Assembly (NCBI GenBank): GCA_031286725.1
Contig: JAITTR010000054.1
Span: forward strand, 1-25,680
Direction: 5' to 3'
Length of the DNA stretch: 25,680 bases
Source: Holosporales bacterium
Lineage (GTDB): Bacteria > Pseudomonadota > Alphaproteobacteria > RUG11792
In this document: positions 16,079 through 23,494 of the stretch, one piece after another
How the letters are laid out: each line of letters opens with the position of its first letter
Position numbering within the stretch: position 1 is the stretch's first letter
Position numbers and translations under genes: made by a program
Notes under the pieces: generated by a model
The model's input: the letters and a program-made list of their open reading frames with translations, nothing else
Told to the model about the DNA's origin: nothing
Database searches by the model: none

Positions 16079-16091
16079 ATATTGGTGATTT

Positions 16092-16283
16092 ATGAAGTTT
16101 TTGGATCTGCTAAAAAAAGACGCAAAAGAGCTTTGCCAAAAATGCGCGGAATTGAAGAAAGAACATATGAATTTGCGCATTCTTTCGAAGACGACTCAAG
16201 ACGTGAAGACTTCCGCTATTCGTGTATGTAAAAAAAATATAGCGAGAGTAAAAACTCGTTTACGTCAATTAGATAATAAATAG
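16092..16283 (+). CDS. rpmC: 50S ribosomal protein L29
   Basis: Small two-helix protein next to L23 at the tunnel exit. The 63 residues run MKFLDLLKKDAKELCQKC, then LKKEHMNLRILSKTTQ and NIARVKTRLRQL, matching the family's 'L..EL.NLR.Q...GQ' and 'IARIKT.L..R' pattern. The usual middle 'GQ.EN..RIR' is drifted (TTQDVKTSAIRVCKK), as in other AT-rich alphaproteobacteria. It sits in its normal place between rplP and rpsQ. Confidence 0.93.
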   Translation: MKFLDLLKKDAKELCQKCAELKKEHMNLRILSKTTQDVKTSAIRVCKKNIARVKTRLRQLDNK

Positions 16284-16292
16284 GAGAATAAA

Positions 16293-16532
16293 ATGCCTCG
16301 TCGCGTGTTGCAAGGAGTCGTGGTTAGCGATAAGAATAATAAGACTGTTTTGGTCAGGGTTGAAAAAAAAGTTTTACATCCTCTTTATAAGAAATATGTC
16401 AAGCGACACAAAAAATACGCCGCTCATGATGAGTCTAATGAATGTAAAATTGGCGATACTGTCAAAATAATTGAATCAAAACCTATTTCGAAAACAAAGA
16501 AGTGGGTTGTTGACGTTAAGGTTGGAGCTTAG
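16293..16532 (+). CDS. rpsQ: 30S ribosomal protein S17
   Basis: Primary binding protein of the 5' domain of 16S rRNA with an OB fold. The 79 residues carry MPRRVLQGVVVSDKNNKTVL, then HPLYKKYVKRHKKYAAHDES and GDTVKIIESKPISKTKKW, the family signature. TAGGAG precedes the ATG. It ends 3 nt before rplN, at the junction that in E. coli separates the S10 and spc operons; no terminator or promoter is visible there. Confidence 0.97.
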   Translation: MPRRVLQGVVVSDKNNKTVLVRVEKKVLHPLYKKYVKRHKKYAAHDESNECKIGDTVKIIESKPISKTKKWVVDVKVGA

Positions 16533-16535
16533 AAA

Positions 16536-16904
16536 ATGATACAAGCTGAATCTCGATTGAGTGTGGCCGATAACTCCGGAGCAAAGGAAATTTTGTGTAT
16601 AAAAGTTCTTGGCGGGTCTAAACGGAGATACGCCGGAGTAGGGGACGTTATCGTAGTTACTGTAAAAGATGCCATTCCTAGAGGAAAAGTTAAAAAGGGC
16701 GATATTCATAAAGCCGTTATAGTTAGGACTAAACAACCCGTTAGAAGAGGAGACGGCATGCAGATAGCCTTTGATAGAAATGCGGTGGTTCTTATAGACA
16801 AACAAGGAGAGCCTATCGGAAGTCGCATATTTGGTCCGGTTACGAGAGAGCTTAGGGGGGCTGGGTATATGAAAATTATTTCTTTGGCTCCGGAGGTGTT
16901 GTAG
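16536..16904 (+). CDS. rplN: 50S ribosomal protein L14
   Basis: Protein on the inter-subunit face of the 50S subunit, and the target of the silencing factor RsfS in other bacteria. The 122 residues begin MIQAESRLSVADNSGAKEIL and include GDVIVVTVKDAIPRGKVKKG, AFDRNAVVLIDKQGEPIGSR and GPVTRELR with LAPEVL at the end. All blocks are conserved. Spacing to both neighbours is 2-3 nt, indicating coupled translation. Confidence 0.98.
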   Translation: MIQAESRLSVADNSGAKEILCIKVLGGSKRRYAGVGDVIVVTVKDAIPRGKVKKGDIHKAVIVRTKQPVRRGDGMQIAFDRNAVVLIDKQGEPIGSRIFGPVTRELRGAGYMKIISLAPEVL

Positions 16905-16906
16905 AT

Positions 16907-17227
16907 ATGACTCAGCCAAAATTTAAGATAAAAAAAGGGGATACCGTTCAGGTCGTTACTGGAAAAGGTAAAGGCCAAAGAGGTGCGATAAAAAGGGTTT
17001 TCCTTGACGACGGTAAAGTTATAATAGATAATGTTAATGTTGTCGTTAGAAATGTAAAGCCCGATTATAAACACCCTCAGGGATCGTATAAAAAAGAGTT
17101 GCCTATTGATATTTCGAATGTTTCTCTTATTGATCCTTCTACAAATAGACCCGGGAAAGTTGGGTTGAAGATAGATGAGGCGGGGAAGAAAGTTCGTTAT
17201 TTTAAGAAAACGGGAACTGTTTTATAA
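16907..17227 (+). CDS. rplX: 50S ribosomal protein L24
   Basis: Assembly-initiator protein of the 50S subunit with a KOW fold. The 106 residues contain the KOW segment KKGDTVQVVTGKGKGQRGAI, then NVVVRNVKPDYKHPQGSYKK and SLIDPSTNRPGKVGLK, typical of bacterial L24. GGAGGTG precedes the ATG, within the end of rplN. It ends 9 nt before rplE. Confidence 0.96.
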   Translation: MTQPKFKIKKGDTVQVVTGKGKGQRGAIKRVFLDDGKVIIDNVNVVVRNVKPDYKHPQGSYKKELPIDISNVSLIDPSTNRPGKVGLKIDEAGKKVRYFKKTGTVL

Positions 17228-17236
17228 GGTATAGTT

Positions 17237-17776
17237 ATGAGTTATTCGAAAGATAGATATTTTTCCGAGATAAGAAGCCTTTTGAAGAAGGAGCTCGCTG
17301 TCTCTAACGAATTTATGATTCCGAAATTAGAGAAGATTGTTTTGAATTGTACTTCTTCCGAAGCGGCTCATGACGGCAAGGCTCTTCAGATTATAGCTGA
17401 CGAGTTAACGGCAATTGCCGGGCAAAAGGCGGTAATTACTAAAGCCAAAAAATCGATTGCTGGATTTAAACTTCGAGCTGGGGTGAGTTTAGGTGCGAAG
17501 GTTACGTTGCGTAAGGAGCGTATGTATGAGTTTTTGGATAGGCTTATATACTTAGCTCTTCCGAAAGTCAGGGACTTTAGAGGATTGTCTAGTCGGAGCT
17601 TTGACGGACATGGGAATTTTTCTATGGGAATAAAAGAACAAATAGTATTTCCAGAGATAAATTATGATAAGATAGACAAAGTTCGAGGATTTGATATAAC
17701 GGTTTGCACTACGGCAAGGAATGATAAAATTGCTTTGAGTTTATTAAAAGCTTTTAGATTTCCATTTACTAGTTGA
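17237..17776 (+). CDS. rplE: 50S ribosomal protein L5
   Basis: 5S rRNA-binding protein of the central protuberance. The 179 residues show MIPKLEKIVLNCTSSEAAHD, GQKAVITKAKKSIAGFKLRAG, then VTLRKERMYEFLDRLIYLAL and LPKVRDFRGLSSRSFDGHGN, with the signature GIKEQIVFPEINYD before the C-terminal sheet. Length equals the E. coli protein. It is 9 nt after rplX and 21 nt before rpsN. Confidence 0.98.
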   Translation: MSYSKDRYFSEIRSLLKKELAVSNEFMIPKLEKIVLNCTSSEAAHDGKALQIIADELTAIAGQKAVITKAKKSIAGFKLRAGVSLGAKVTLRKERMYEFLDRLIYLALPKVRDFRGLSSRSFDGHGNFSMGIKEQIVFPEINYDKIDKVRGFDITVCTTARNDKIALSLLKAFRFPFTS

Positions 17777-17797
17777 CAGATTTAAAAGGAATAAGAA

Positions 17798-18103
17798 ATG
17801 GCGAAAATTAGCGCGATCGAAAACAACAATAGAAGAAAAAAACTTGTAGCCGATAAAATGGCTGCGAGATTATCTTTGCGGGCGATCATAAAAAATAAAG
17901 ACACTGCATTTGACGACAGATTATCCGCAGTTCATAGATTGGCTGAGAAGCCTAGAAATTCCTCTGGCACAAGAGTTAGAAATAGATGCTCTATTACGGG
18001 AAGGCCAAGAGGGTACTATAGAAAGTTTGGAATATCTAGAATAGCGTTAAGGGAGCTTGCTTCCGCCGGGTTTCTCCCAGGCGTAATAAAAGCAAGTTGG
18101 TAG
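17798..18103 (+). CDS. rpsN: 30S ribosomal protein S14, zinc-free type
   Basis: Protein of the 30S head. At 101 residues it is the long form without the CXXC zinc ribbon of short S14: only one Cys is present (RNRCSITGRPRGYYRKFG). The C-terminal family block FGISRIALRELASAGFLPGV and the end KASW are conserved. AAAAGGAAT lies before the ATG. It lies between rplE and rpsH, the standard spc order. Confidence 0.97.
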   Translation: MAKISAIENNNRRKKLVADKMAARLSLRAIIKNKDTAFDDRLSAVHRLAEKPRNSSGTRVRNRCSITGRPRGYYRKFGISRIALRELASAGFLPGVIKASW

Positions 18104-18110
18104 GTGTAAT

Positions 18111-18512
18111 ATGAGCTGCATAGATTCAATTAGCGATTTGGTAACTAGAATTAGAAACGCCCAGATGGCAAGTAAAAAAACTTTGAATTCTCCTTTTTCT
18201 AAGGCTAGAGAAGCTGTGTTGAAAGTTTTGTTGAATGAAGGATATATTAGGGGATATAATGTTGATGAGATTTCTGGGAGTCCTCATAAAGTTCTTCGCA
18301 TTGAACTCAAATATTTCGAAGGCGATCCTGTTATTTGCGAAATAAAAAGGATTTCAAAACCTGGGCGGAGAGTGTATTCCTCTATAAAGGATTTGTCGTT
18401 TGTTAAAAATGGATTTGGGATTAATATATTATCTACGGATCGAGGCGTTATGTCTGACGTTGAGGCTAGGAAGCTGTCCCTTGGCGGCGAAGTGATTTGT
18501 TCTGTTTTCTAG
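18111..18512 (+). CDS. rpsH: 30S ribosomal protein S8
   Basis: rRNA-binding protein of the 30S central domain; in E. coli it represses the spc operon at a site in rplE mRNA, not identified here. The 133 residues contain SISDLVTRIRNAQMASKK near the N-terminus, then EIKRISKPGRRVYSS, and the C-terminal block GINILSTDRGVMSDVEARKL and GGEVICSVF, the usual S8 signature. It follows rpsN by 7 nt. Confidence 0.97.
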   Translation: MSCIDSISDLVTRIRNAQMASKKTLNSPFSKAREAVLKVLLNEGYIRGYNVDEISGSPHKVLRIELKYFEGDPVICEIKRISKPGRRVYSSIKDLSFVKNGFGINILSTDRGVMSDVEARKLSLGGEVICSVF

Positions 18513-18524
18513 GAGAGTTTGTTT

Positions 18525-19058
18525 GTGTCTAGAATTGGTAAGCATAAGATAGCCATTCCTGCTAGTATTAACGTTGTTTGCGACGGGAATATGTTAAATA
18601 TAAAAAAAGGTTCTATTGAAAAATCTTATGTCGTTCCTTCGCGTTTAAAAGTTGAGATTTCTAACGAGGGAATTGCTTTAACCCCTCGCGATGATGCTCA
18701 ATTAACGAATACTCTTTGGGGGACGTCTCAAAGAAATATATCCAATATCGTAAAAGGTTTAGCTGAAGGGTTTAAAGTTGTCTTAGAGTTGGTCGGCGTC
18801 GGGTACAAAGCGGCCGTTCAAGGGAAGAAGTTAATTCTTCAATTAGGATACAGTCACGATATAGAACACGAAATTCCAGAGGGCATTTCCATTGTTTGCG
18901 CTAGCCCTACGTCGATTTCTGTAAGCGGGAATTGCAAGAAACAAGTCGGAGACGTTGTCGCTCAGCTTAGAAAATACAGAAAGCCTGAGCCGTATAAAGG
19001 GAAAGGCGTAATAAGAACTGGAGAGTTTGTTTATAGAAAAGAGGGGAAGAAAAAGTAA
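18525..19058 (+). CDS. rplF: 50S ribosomal protein L6
   Basis: Protein near the factor-binding site of the 50S subunit. The GTG start at 18525 gives MSRIGKHKIAIP, the normal N-terminus, with GGAG 9 nt before it; an in-frame TTG at 18519 would add two odd residues. The 177 residues include the two repeated domains, GTSQRNISNIVKGLAEGFKV and LVGVGYKAAVQGKKLILQLG, and the C-terminal signature YRKPEPYKGKGVIRTGEFV. It ends 1 nt before the rplR ATG. Confidence 0.97.
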   Translation: MSRIGKHKIAIPASINVVCDGNMLNIKKGSIEKSYVVPSRLKVEISNEGIALTPRDDAQLTNTLWGTSQRNISNIVKGLAEGFKVVLELVGVGYKAAVQGKKLILQLGYSHDIEHEIPEGISIVCASPTSISVSGNCKKQVGDVVAQLRKYRKPEPYKGKGVIRTGEFVYRKEGKKK

Positions 19059-19059
19059 T

Positions 19060-19422
19060 ATGAATAAGTCGTCTCAACTGCGTATTCGGCGAAAGCTAAG
19101 GCAGCGCTATAAGATTTCTAAGAACATAAAAAAGAAGTGTAGGCTATTGATAAATAGAACCAATAATCATATGTATGCTCAGATTTTAGACGAAAGCGGC
19201 TATAAAACTTTGGTTCATGTTTCAACTTTATCGAAAGAAATTCGAAACTCTATTAAAAACTGCGGAAACACAGAGGCGGCGGCTTCTGTTGGGAAGCTTG
19301 TAGCTCAAAAGGCAAAGGAAAAGAATATTTCTAGCGTTGTTTTTGATAGGTCTGGATTTTTGTATCATGGCAGAGTAAAAGCTCTTGCCGATAGCGCCCG
19401 AGAAAACGGGTTGATTTTTTAA
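19060..19422 (+). CDS. rplR: 50S ribosomal protein L18
   Basis: 5S rRNA-binding protein of the central protuberance. I start it at ATG 19060 (MNKSSQLRIRRKLRQRYKI); the in-frame TTG at 19027 lies inside rplF. GGGGAAG is upstream within rplF. The 120 residues show RLLINRTNNHMYAQILDES, AASVGKLVAQKAKEKNISSV and the end block FDRSGFLYHGRVKALADSAR with ENGLIF, the standard family ending. Confidence 0.96.
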   Translation: MNKSSQLRIRRKLRQRYKISKNIKKKCRLLINRTNNHMYAQILDESGYKTLVHVSTLSKEIRNSIKNCGNTEAAASVGKLVAQKAKEKNISSVVFDRSGFLYHGRVKALADSARENGLIF

Positions 19423-19432
19423 GGATATTGCC

Positions 19433-20002
19433 ATGGTTCGCGTAAATGATAGTAAAAAAAATAACGAAAATCAGGAACAGTTAATAGAAAAGCTGGTTAG
19501 CGTTAGAAGGGTTACTAAAGTCGTCAAAGGCGGGAAAAATATGCGTTTTTCCGCTCTGGTTGTAGTCGGAGACGGGAAGGGTAGGGTAGGAGTCGCTTCC
19601 GCAAAAGCTAGAGAGGTCCCCGATGCCGTGAAAAAGGCTAGCGCTAAGGCAAAGCGATCCATGATTAGAGTTTCTTTGAAAGAGGGAAGGACAATAAGGC
19701 ACGATGTTTCGGCCAAAGTTGGGGCCGGACATGTGTTTTTAAGGACTGCTCCAGCCGGAACGGGAGTTATTGCGGGCGGACCTATGAGAGCTGTCTTTGA
19801 GGCTTTGGGCGTTCAGGATATTGTCAGCAAGTCTATTGGTTCTGGGAATTATCATAATATGGTTCGCGCGACTTTTGTTGCTTTGAACTCCATAGTTCCT
19901 CCTAAATATATCGCCGCAAAACTTGGCAAAAAGATACCAGATATTTTGGCTAGAAGGTCGTCTGGTAAAATCCAATCCTCTTGCGAAGATATAAAAGAAT
20001 GA
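19433..20002 (+). CDS. rpsE: 30S ribosomal protein S5
   Basis: Protein of the 30S subunit involved in decoding accuracy and mRNA unwinding. The 189 residues contain the double-stranded-RNA-binding-like fold with VVKGGKNMRFSALVVVGDGK and GRVGVASAKAREVPDAVKKA, and the C-terminal domain with RTAPAGTGVIAGGPMRAVFE and SGNYHNMVRATFVAL. The loop KGGKNMRF, where spectinomycin-resistance changes occur elsewhere, is intact. AAGGATATT precedes the ATG. Confidence 0.97.
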   Translation: MVRVNDSKKNNENQEQLIEKLVSVRRVTKVVKGGKNMRFSALVVVGDGKGRVGVASAKAREVPDAVKKASAKAKRSMIRVSLKEGRTIRHDVSAKVGAGHVFLRTAPAGTGVIAGGPMRAVFEALGVQDIVSKSIGSGNYHNMVRATFVALNSIVPPKYIAAKLGKKIPDILARRSSGKIQSSCEDIKE

Positions 20003-20015
20003 ATTGGAGGCTATC

Positions 20016-20192
20016 ATGGAAAAAATAAGAATAAGGCAAACTAGAAGCCCAATAAGAAGAGATAAAAAACAATCTTTATATTTAAAGTCGCTGGGTTTGA
20101 GAAAAATTGGTTCCGAACGAGAATTGATCGCAAGTAACTCTGTTATGAAGCTGATTGAGAAGGTTCGGCATATGGTAAGAGTTATAACGTAG
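20016..20192 (+). CDS. rpmD: 50S ribosomal protein L30
   Basis: Small 50S protein of 58 residues. ATG 20016 follows GGAGG (20006-20010) by 5 nt and is preferred over a TTG at 20004. The sequence IRIRQTRSPIRRDKKQSLYL, then KSLGLRKIGSERELIASNSV and the end KVRHMVRVIT, matches the family pattern 'T...IGR...Q..TL..LGL.....V...D.P...GM...V.HLV'. The order rpsE-rpmD-rplO is standard. Confidence 0.95.
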   Translation: MEKIRIRQTRSPIRRDKKQSLYLKSLGLRKIGSERELIASNSVMKLIEKVRHMVRVIT

Positions 20193-20202
20193 GTAAGAAA
20201 AA

Positions 20203-20676
20203 ATGTCTTTGTTAAAGTTAAATAATATAAGAGATAATCGTGGCTCGCGAATGAAGAGAAAAGTTCTAGGCAGAGGAATTGGATCTGGCCTAGGAAAAAC
20301 TTCCGGAAGAGGCGGCAAGGGGCAGACTGCTAGGTCTGGAGTTAGTTTAAACGGATTCGAGGGAGGGCAAACTCCTTTATATAGAAGACTTCCTAAGAGA
20401 GGTTTTGTCAATATTCACAGAATGAAAATGTATGAGCTTGACTTTTTTAAAATTGTAAGAATCCTAAAGTCTGGTCTTCTTGAGAGTGATTCGGTTATTA
20501 ATCGAGAGTTCTTGATGAAGATAGGCTATATTCCTTCTTACGCCGAAGGCGTTTCTTTGCTTGCTAACGGGAGGATAAACTCCCCCGTAAAAGTCTGCGT
20601 AACGAAGGCTAGCGCTAAGGCTAAAGAAGTTTTAGAAAAGGCTGGCGGGACTTTATCTATAGAATCGAGGCAATAA
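20203..20676 (+). CDS. rplO: 50S ribosomal protein L15
   Basis: Late-assembling 50S protein. The 157 residues contain the Gly/Arg-rich N-terminal extension VLGRGIGSGLGKTSGRGGKG, then GVSLNGFEGGQTPLYRRLPK and RGFVNIHRMKMYEL, and a C-terminal domain ending VTKASAKAKEVLEKAGGTLS. These are family landmarks; length is near normal. It ends 3 nt before secY. Confidence 0.97.
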   Translation: MSLLKLNNIRDNRGSRMKRKVLGRGIGSGLGKTSGRGGKGQTARSGVSLNGFEGGQTPLYRRLPKRGFVNIHRMKMYELDFFKIVRILKSGLLESDSVINREFLMKIGYIPSYAEGVSLLANGRINSPVKVCVTKASAKAKEVLEKAGGTLSIESRQ

Positions 20677-20679
20677 TAT

Positions 20680-22026
20680 ATGGCTTCTCCTATAGAGAAT
20701 TTAGCGAAGAGCTTTAGTTTTTCGTCTTTTAAAAAGGCCGGGGATTTAAAAAAGCGTATATTTTTTACGCTTTTTATTTTAATTATATACAGACTTGGAA
20801 CGTATATTCCTCTTCCTAATATAAATCCCGCGATAGTTGCCGAATTTACTAAAAGCCATGCCGGCGGTTTGTTCGGAGTTTTGGATTTATTCTCTGGAGG
20901 AGCTATCGGACGTATGACCGTGTTTTCTTTAAACATTATGCCATACATTTCCGCTAGCATTATTGTCCAGTTATTAACTTCTATGTCGCCGCAACTTACT
21001 GCTCTTAAAAAAGAGGGGGAGCCGGGAAGACGAAAACTTAATCAATACACAAGATACGGAACCGTAGCATTAGCAATGATTCAAGGGTATGGGATTGCTG
21101 TTGGGCTTGAAAGAATGATGGGGCATTCTGGATGTGCTGTTCTTGATCCTGGGATGTTATTTAGATTTACGACTATGACAAGTTTAACAGGCGGAACGTT
21201 GTTTATAATGTGGCTTGGAGAACAGATTTCCCAAAGAGGTTTGGGAAATGGCTCTTCGATTATAATATATTCCGGTATCGTCGCGAATTTGCCATCCGCT
21301 TTATTTAACACTTTTGCCATGGGAAAACAAGGGGCGATTTCCATTATGGCGTTGTTTATTTTGGTTATAATGGTAGTTGCCGTAATTGCCTTTATAGTTT
21401 TCATGGAAAAGGCCAACAGGAAAATTCCTATTCAATATCCAAAAAGACAAACTATGATAAATATGCCGGCTCAGCAACAAGGGACTCATTTGCCGTTAAA
21501 ATTAAACAACGCTGGGGTCATTCCTCCGATTTTTGCGTCGTCTATTTTATTATTGCCTGTGACGATTGTCGGGTTTAGTAGCGGAGTGGATCCCAATTCT
21601 GCGCTTGGAACAATCTCTAGATTGTTTAATCATGGCCAGCCTTTGTATATGATATCGTATATTGCCGCGGTAGTATTTTTTGCTTTTTTCTATACGGCGA
21701 TAATGTTTAATCCAAAAGACACAGCCGATAATTTGAAAAAATCCGGTAGTTATATTCCTGGAATAAGGCCTGGAGACTCGACTTCCGAATATATAGATTC
21801 GATACTTACGAGACTAACGACAATTGGGGCTATATATCTTTGCGGTATTTGTATATTGCCTGAAATTTTGTTATCTCAAATTTCTCTTCCGTTTTATTTT
21901 GGAGGAACGAGTCTTTTGATTGTCGTTAACGTATCTATAGATACTGTTAGTCAGTTTCAATCTCATTTAATAGCTCAACAATACGACGGATTGTTCAAAA
22001 GAGGCAGAGCAAAAGGGTTGATATAA
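20680..22026 (+). CDS. secY: Protein translocase subunit SecY
   Basis: Channel-forming subunit of the Sec translocon in the inner membrane. The 448-residue protein shows the expected ten hydrophobic segments. Landmarks are the N-terminal KKRIFFTLFILIIYRLGTYI, the plug-region FGVLDLFSGGAIGRMTVFSL, the MPYISASIIVQLLTSMSPQL segment, the cytoplasmic loop with ERANRKIP-like EKANRKIPIQYPKRQ, and FNPKDTADNLKKSGSYIPGI with RPG. It follows rplO by 3 nt and is 2 nt before adk; rpmJ, which follows secY in E. coli, is absent here, as usual in alphaproteobacteria. Confidence 0.98.
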   Translation: MASPIENLAKSFSFSSFKKAGDLKKRIFFTLFILIIYRLGTYIPLPNINPAIVAEFTKSHAGGLFGVLDLFSGGAIGRMTVFSLNIMPYISASIIVQLLTSMSPQLTALKKEGEPGRRKLNQYTRYGTVALAMIQGYGIAVGLERMMGHSGCAVLDPGMLFRFTTMTSLTGGTLFIMWLGEQISQRGLGNGSSIIIYSGIVANLPSALFNTFAMGKQGAISIMALFILVIMVVAVIAFIVFMEKANRKIPIQYPKRQTMINMPAQQQGTHLPLKLNNAGVIPPIFASSILLLPVTIVGFSSGVDPNSALGTISRLFNHGQPLYMISYIAAVVFFAFFYTAIMFNPKDTADNLKKSGSYIPGIRPGDSTSEYIDSILTRLTTIGAIYLCGICILPEILLSQISLPFYFGGTSLLIVVNVSIDTVSQFQSHLIAQQYDGLFKRGRAKGLI

Positions 22027-22028
22027 TT

Positions 22029-22715
22029 ATGAATTGCGTTGGCAAGTGGATAGTTTTTCTTGGAGCTCCTGGATGCGGGAAAGGAACACAGGCCGAGAGT
22101 CTTGTTTCTGAAAATAACTTTACAGTCGTTTCCATGGGCGATATTTTGCGAGAAAATAAAACAAAGTCGGTTGCCGCATATGACGGAATGACTATTGGCG
22201 AAATAATAGGAAATGGAATACTCCTTCCAGATGAAATTGTGATGGGGTTGGTCAAAGACGAATTGAAAAAAATAGATTCTGTCGTTAATAGAAATTTGTT
22301 GTTTGACGGAATCCCGAGAACGATAGGCCAAGCGGAAAGTTTATCTTTGTTGGCTGAAGAGTTTAAAAAGAAAATAGACAAAGTTTTGAATTTTGTTATT
22401 GACGATGAAATTATATTTAAGAGAATTCTTGGCAGATATAAATGCTCAAAGTGTGGTAAAATATATAATGATTTCTTCTTAAGCCCTAAAGTTAGCGGCG
22501 TATGCGATGTTTGCGGAGGAAATAAGTTTGATAGGAGAACTGACGATAACGAGGAATCTTTGAAGAAGAGATTGTCTGAATATCACAGCAAAACTCATAT
22601 TTTGATTGATTTTTACTCAAAGTTAGGTATGTTATATAATGTAAACGCTAACGACGATCCACAGAAAGTTAGAGAATTTGTGTTGGATAGTCTAAATGCG
22701 AAGAAGGAGAGTTAA
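22029..22715 (+). CDS. adk: Adenylate kinase, zinc-LID type
   Basis: Converts ATP + AMP to 2 ADP in the cytoplasm. The 228-residue protein has the P-loop GAPGCGKGT (12-20), the AMP-site segment MGDILR (Arg41), the conserved FDGIPRTIGQA (Asp93, Arg97), and GRY-C139-xx-C142 ... C159-xx-C162 in the LID, a four-Cys zinc site, followed by DRRTDDNEESLKKRL with the catalytic arginines. Length is normal for a long (LID-containing) enzyme. The position after secY is standard for alphaproteobacteria. A signal-bearing paralogue follows 2 nt downstream, with 34 of 55 identical residues across the LID region. Confidence 0.96.
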   Translation: MNCVGKWIVFLGAPGCGKGTQAESLVSENNFTVVSMGDILRENKTKSVAAYDGMTIGEIIGNGILLPDEIVMGLVKDELKKIDSVVNRNLLFDGIPRTIGQAESLSLLAEEFKKKIDKVLNFVIDDEIIFKRILGRYKCSKCGKIYNDFFLSPKVSGVCDVCGGNKFDRRTDDNEESLKKRLSEYHSKTHILIDFYSKLGMLYNVNANDDPQKVREFVLDSLNAKKES

Positions 22716-22717
22716 TT

Positions 22718-23494
22718 ATGAAGTTTTTAAAGACGATATTATTTCTGTTTGCATTGTTTGCGACTGTATGTAATGCAAGCAATCAGAAAGCAAGCGAATC
22801 TGAGGCTCAAAAAGCTGGCAAATGGGTCGTTTTTATTGGATGCGCAGGTTGTGGGAAAGGAACCCAGGCGGAGCTTCTTTCTTCTGAAAATGGTTTTATC
22901 GTAATTGGGATGGGCGATTTGTTAAGAAAAAACAAGGATATGGTAGCCACCCCCGATGGTAAAACTCTTGGCGATATTATGAAAACAGGAGTCTTGGTGC
23001 CTAATTCTATCACGGTAGATTTAGTTACTAAAAGGCTAGAGGAAATAGAAGATGTAGCTAACAAAAACGTTTTATTTGAAGGTTGGCCTAGAGTACTAGA
23101 GCAAGCAAAAAACTTTGATCTTATACTTAAAAAACTTGGAAGAAAAATAGACGTCGTTTTTAATTTTGCAATCGGAGACGAAAATATTGCAATTAAAAGA
23201 ATTCTTGGCAGATACTCGTGTAAGAAGTGTGGCAAGATATATAACGAATTCTTTTTGAATCCGACTAAGGAAGGCGTATGCGACGTTTGCAAGGGAACGG
23301 AATTTAATAAAAGATCAGACGATAATAGAGAGTCTGTAAAGAATAGATTATCAATTTTTAACAAAGAAACTCGGCCGATAATTAAATATTATAAAAAAGC
23401 GGGCGTTTTATGTAATGTAAAAGCTGACGCTAATATTGGCGAAGTTAGAAGCTCTATATTGAAGTGTTTAGATTTAAAAGAGGAGAATAAATAG
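22718..23494 (+). CDS. Adenylate kinase paralogue with signal peptide, probably exported
   Basis: Tandem duplicate of adk with 258 residues. Residues 1-20 form a classic signal peptide: MKFLK, a hydrophobic core ILFLFALFATV, then CNA before Ser21 as a plausible signal peptidase I site. AAGGAG 8 nt before the ATG supports this start. The kinase domain begins near residue 34. It keeps the P-loop lysine (GCAGCGKGT, 41-49) and the four LID Cys (168, 171, 188, 191), but the P-loop Pro is Ala and the conserved D-G-F/I-P-R-T is EGWPRV (121-126). The fold is clearly Adk; activity, export and place of action are inferred. It overlaps rpsM by 1 nt. Confidence 0.85.
   Translation: MKFLKTILFLFALFATVCNASNQKASESEAQKAGKWVVFIGCAGCGKGTQAELLSSENGFIVIGMGDLLRKNKDMVATPDGKTLGDIMKTGVLVPNSITVDLVTKRLEEIEDVANKNVLFEGWPRVLEQAKNFDLILKKLGRKIDVVFNFAIGDENIAIKRILGRYSCKKCGKIYNEFFLNPTKEGVCDVCKGTEFNKRSDDNRESVKNRLSIFNKETRPIIKYYKKAGVLCNVKADANIGEVRSSILKCLDLKEENK

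Noticed and set aside
16476..17074. Two long minus-strand ORFs (147 and 122 codons)
   Set aside because: They lie opposite rpsQ, rplN and rplX, whose products are unmistakable; the reverse frames have no recognisable motif.
22807..23364. 185-codon minus-strand ORF opposite adk2
   Set aside because: Shadow of the kinase gene; Ser/Leu/Lys-rich composition without domains and without a ribosome site.
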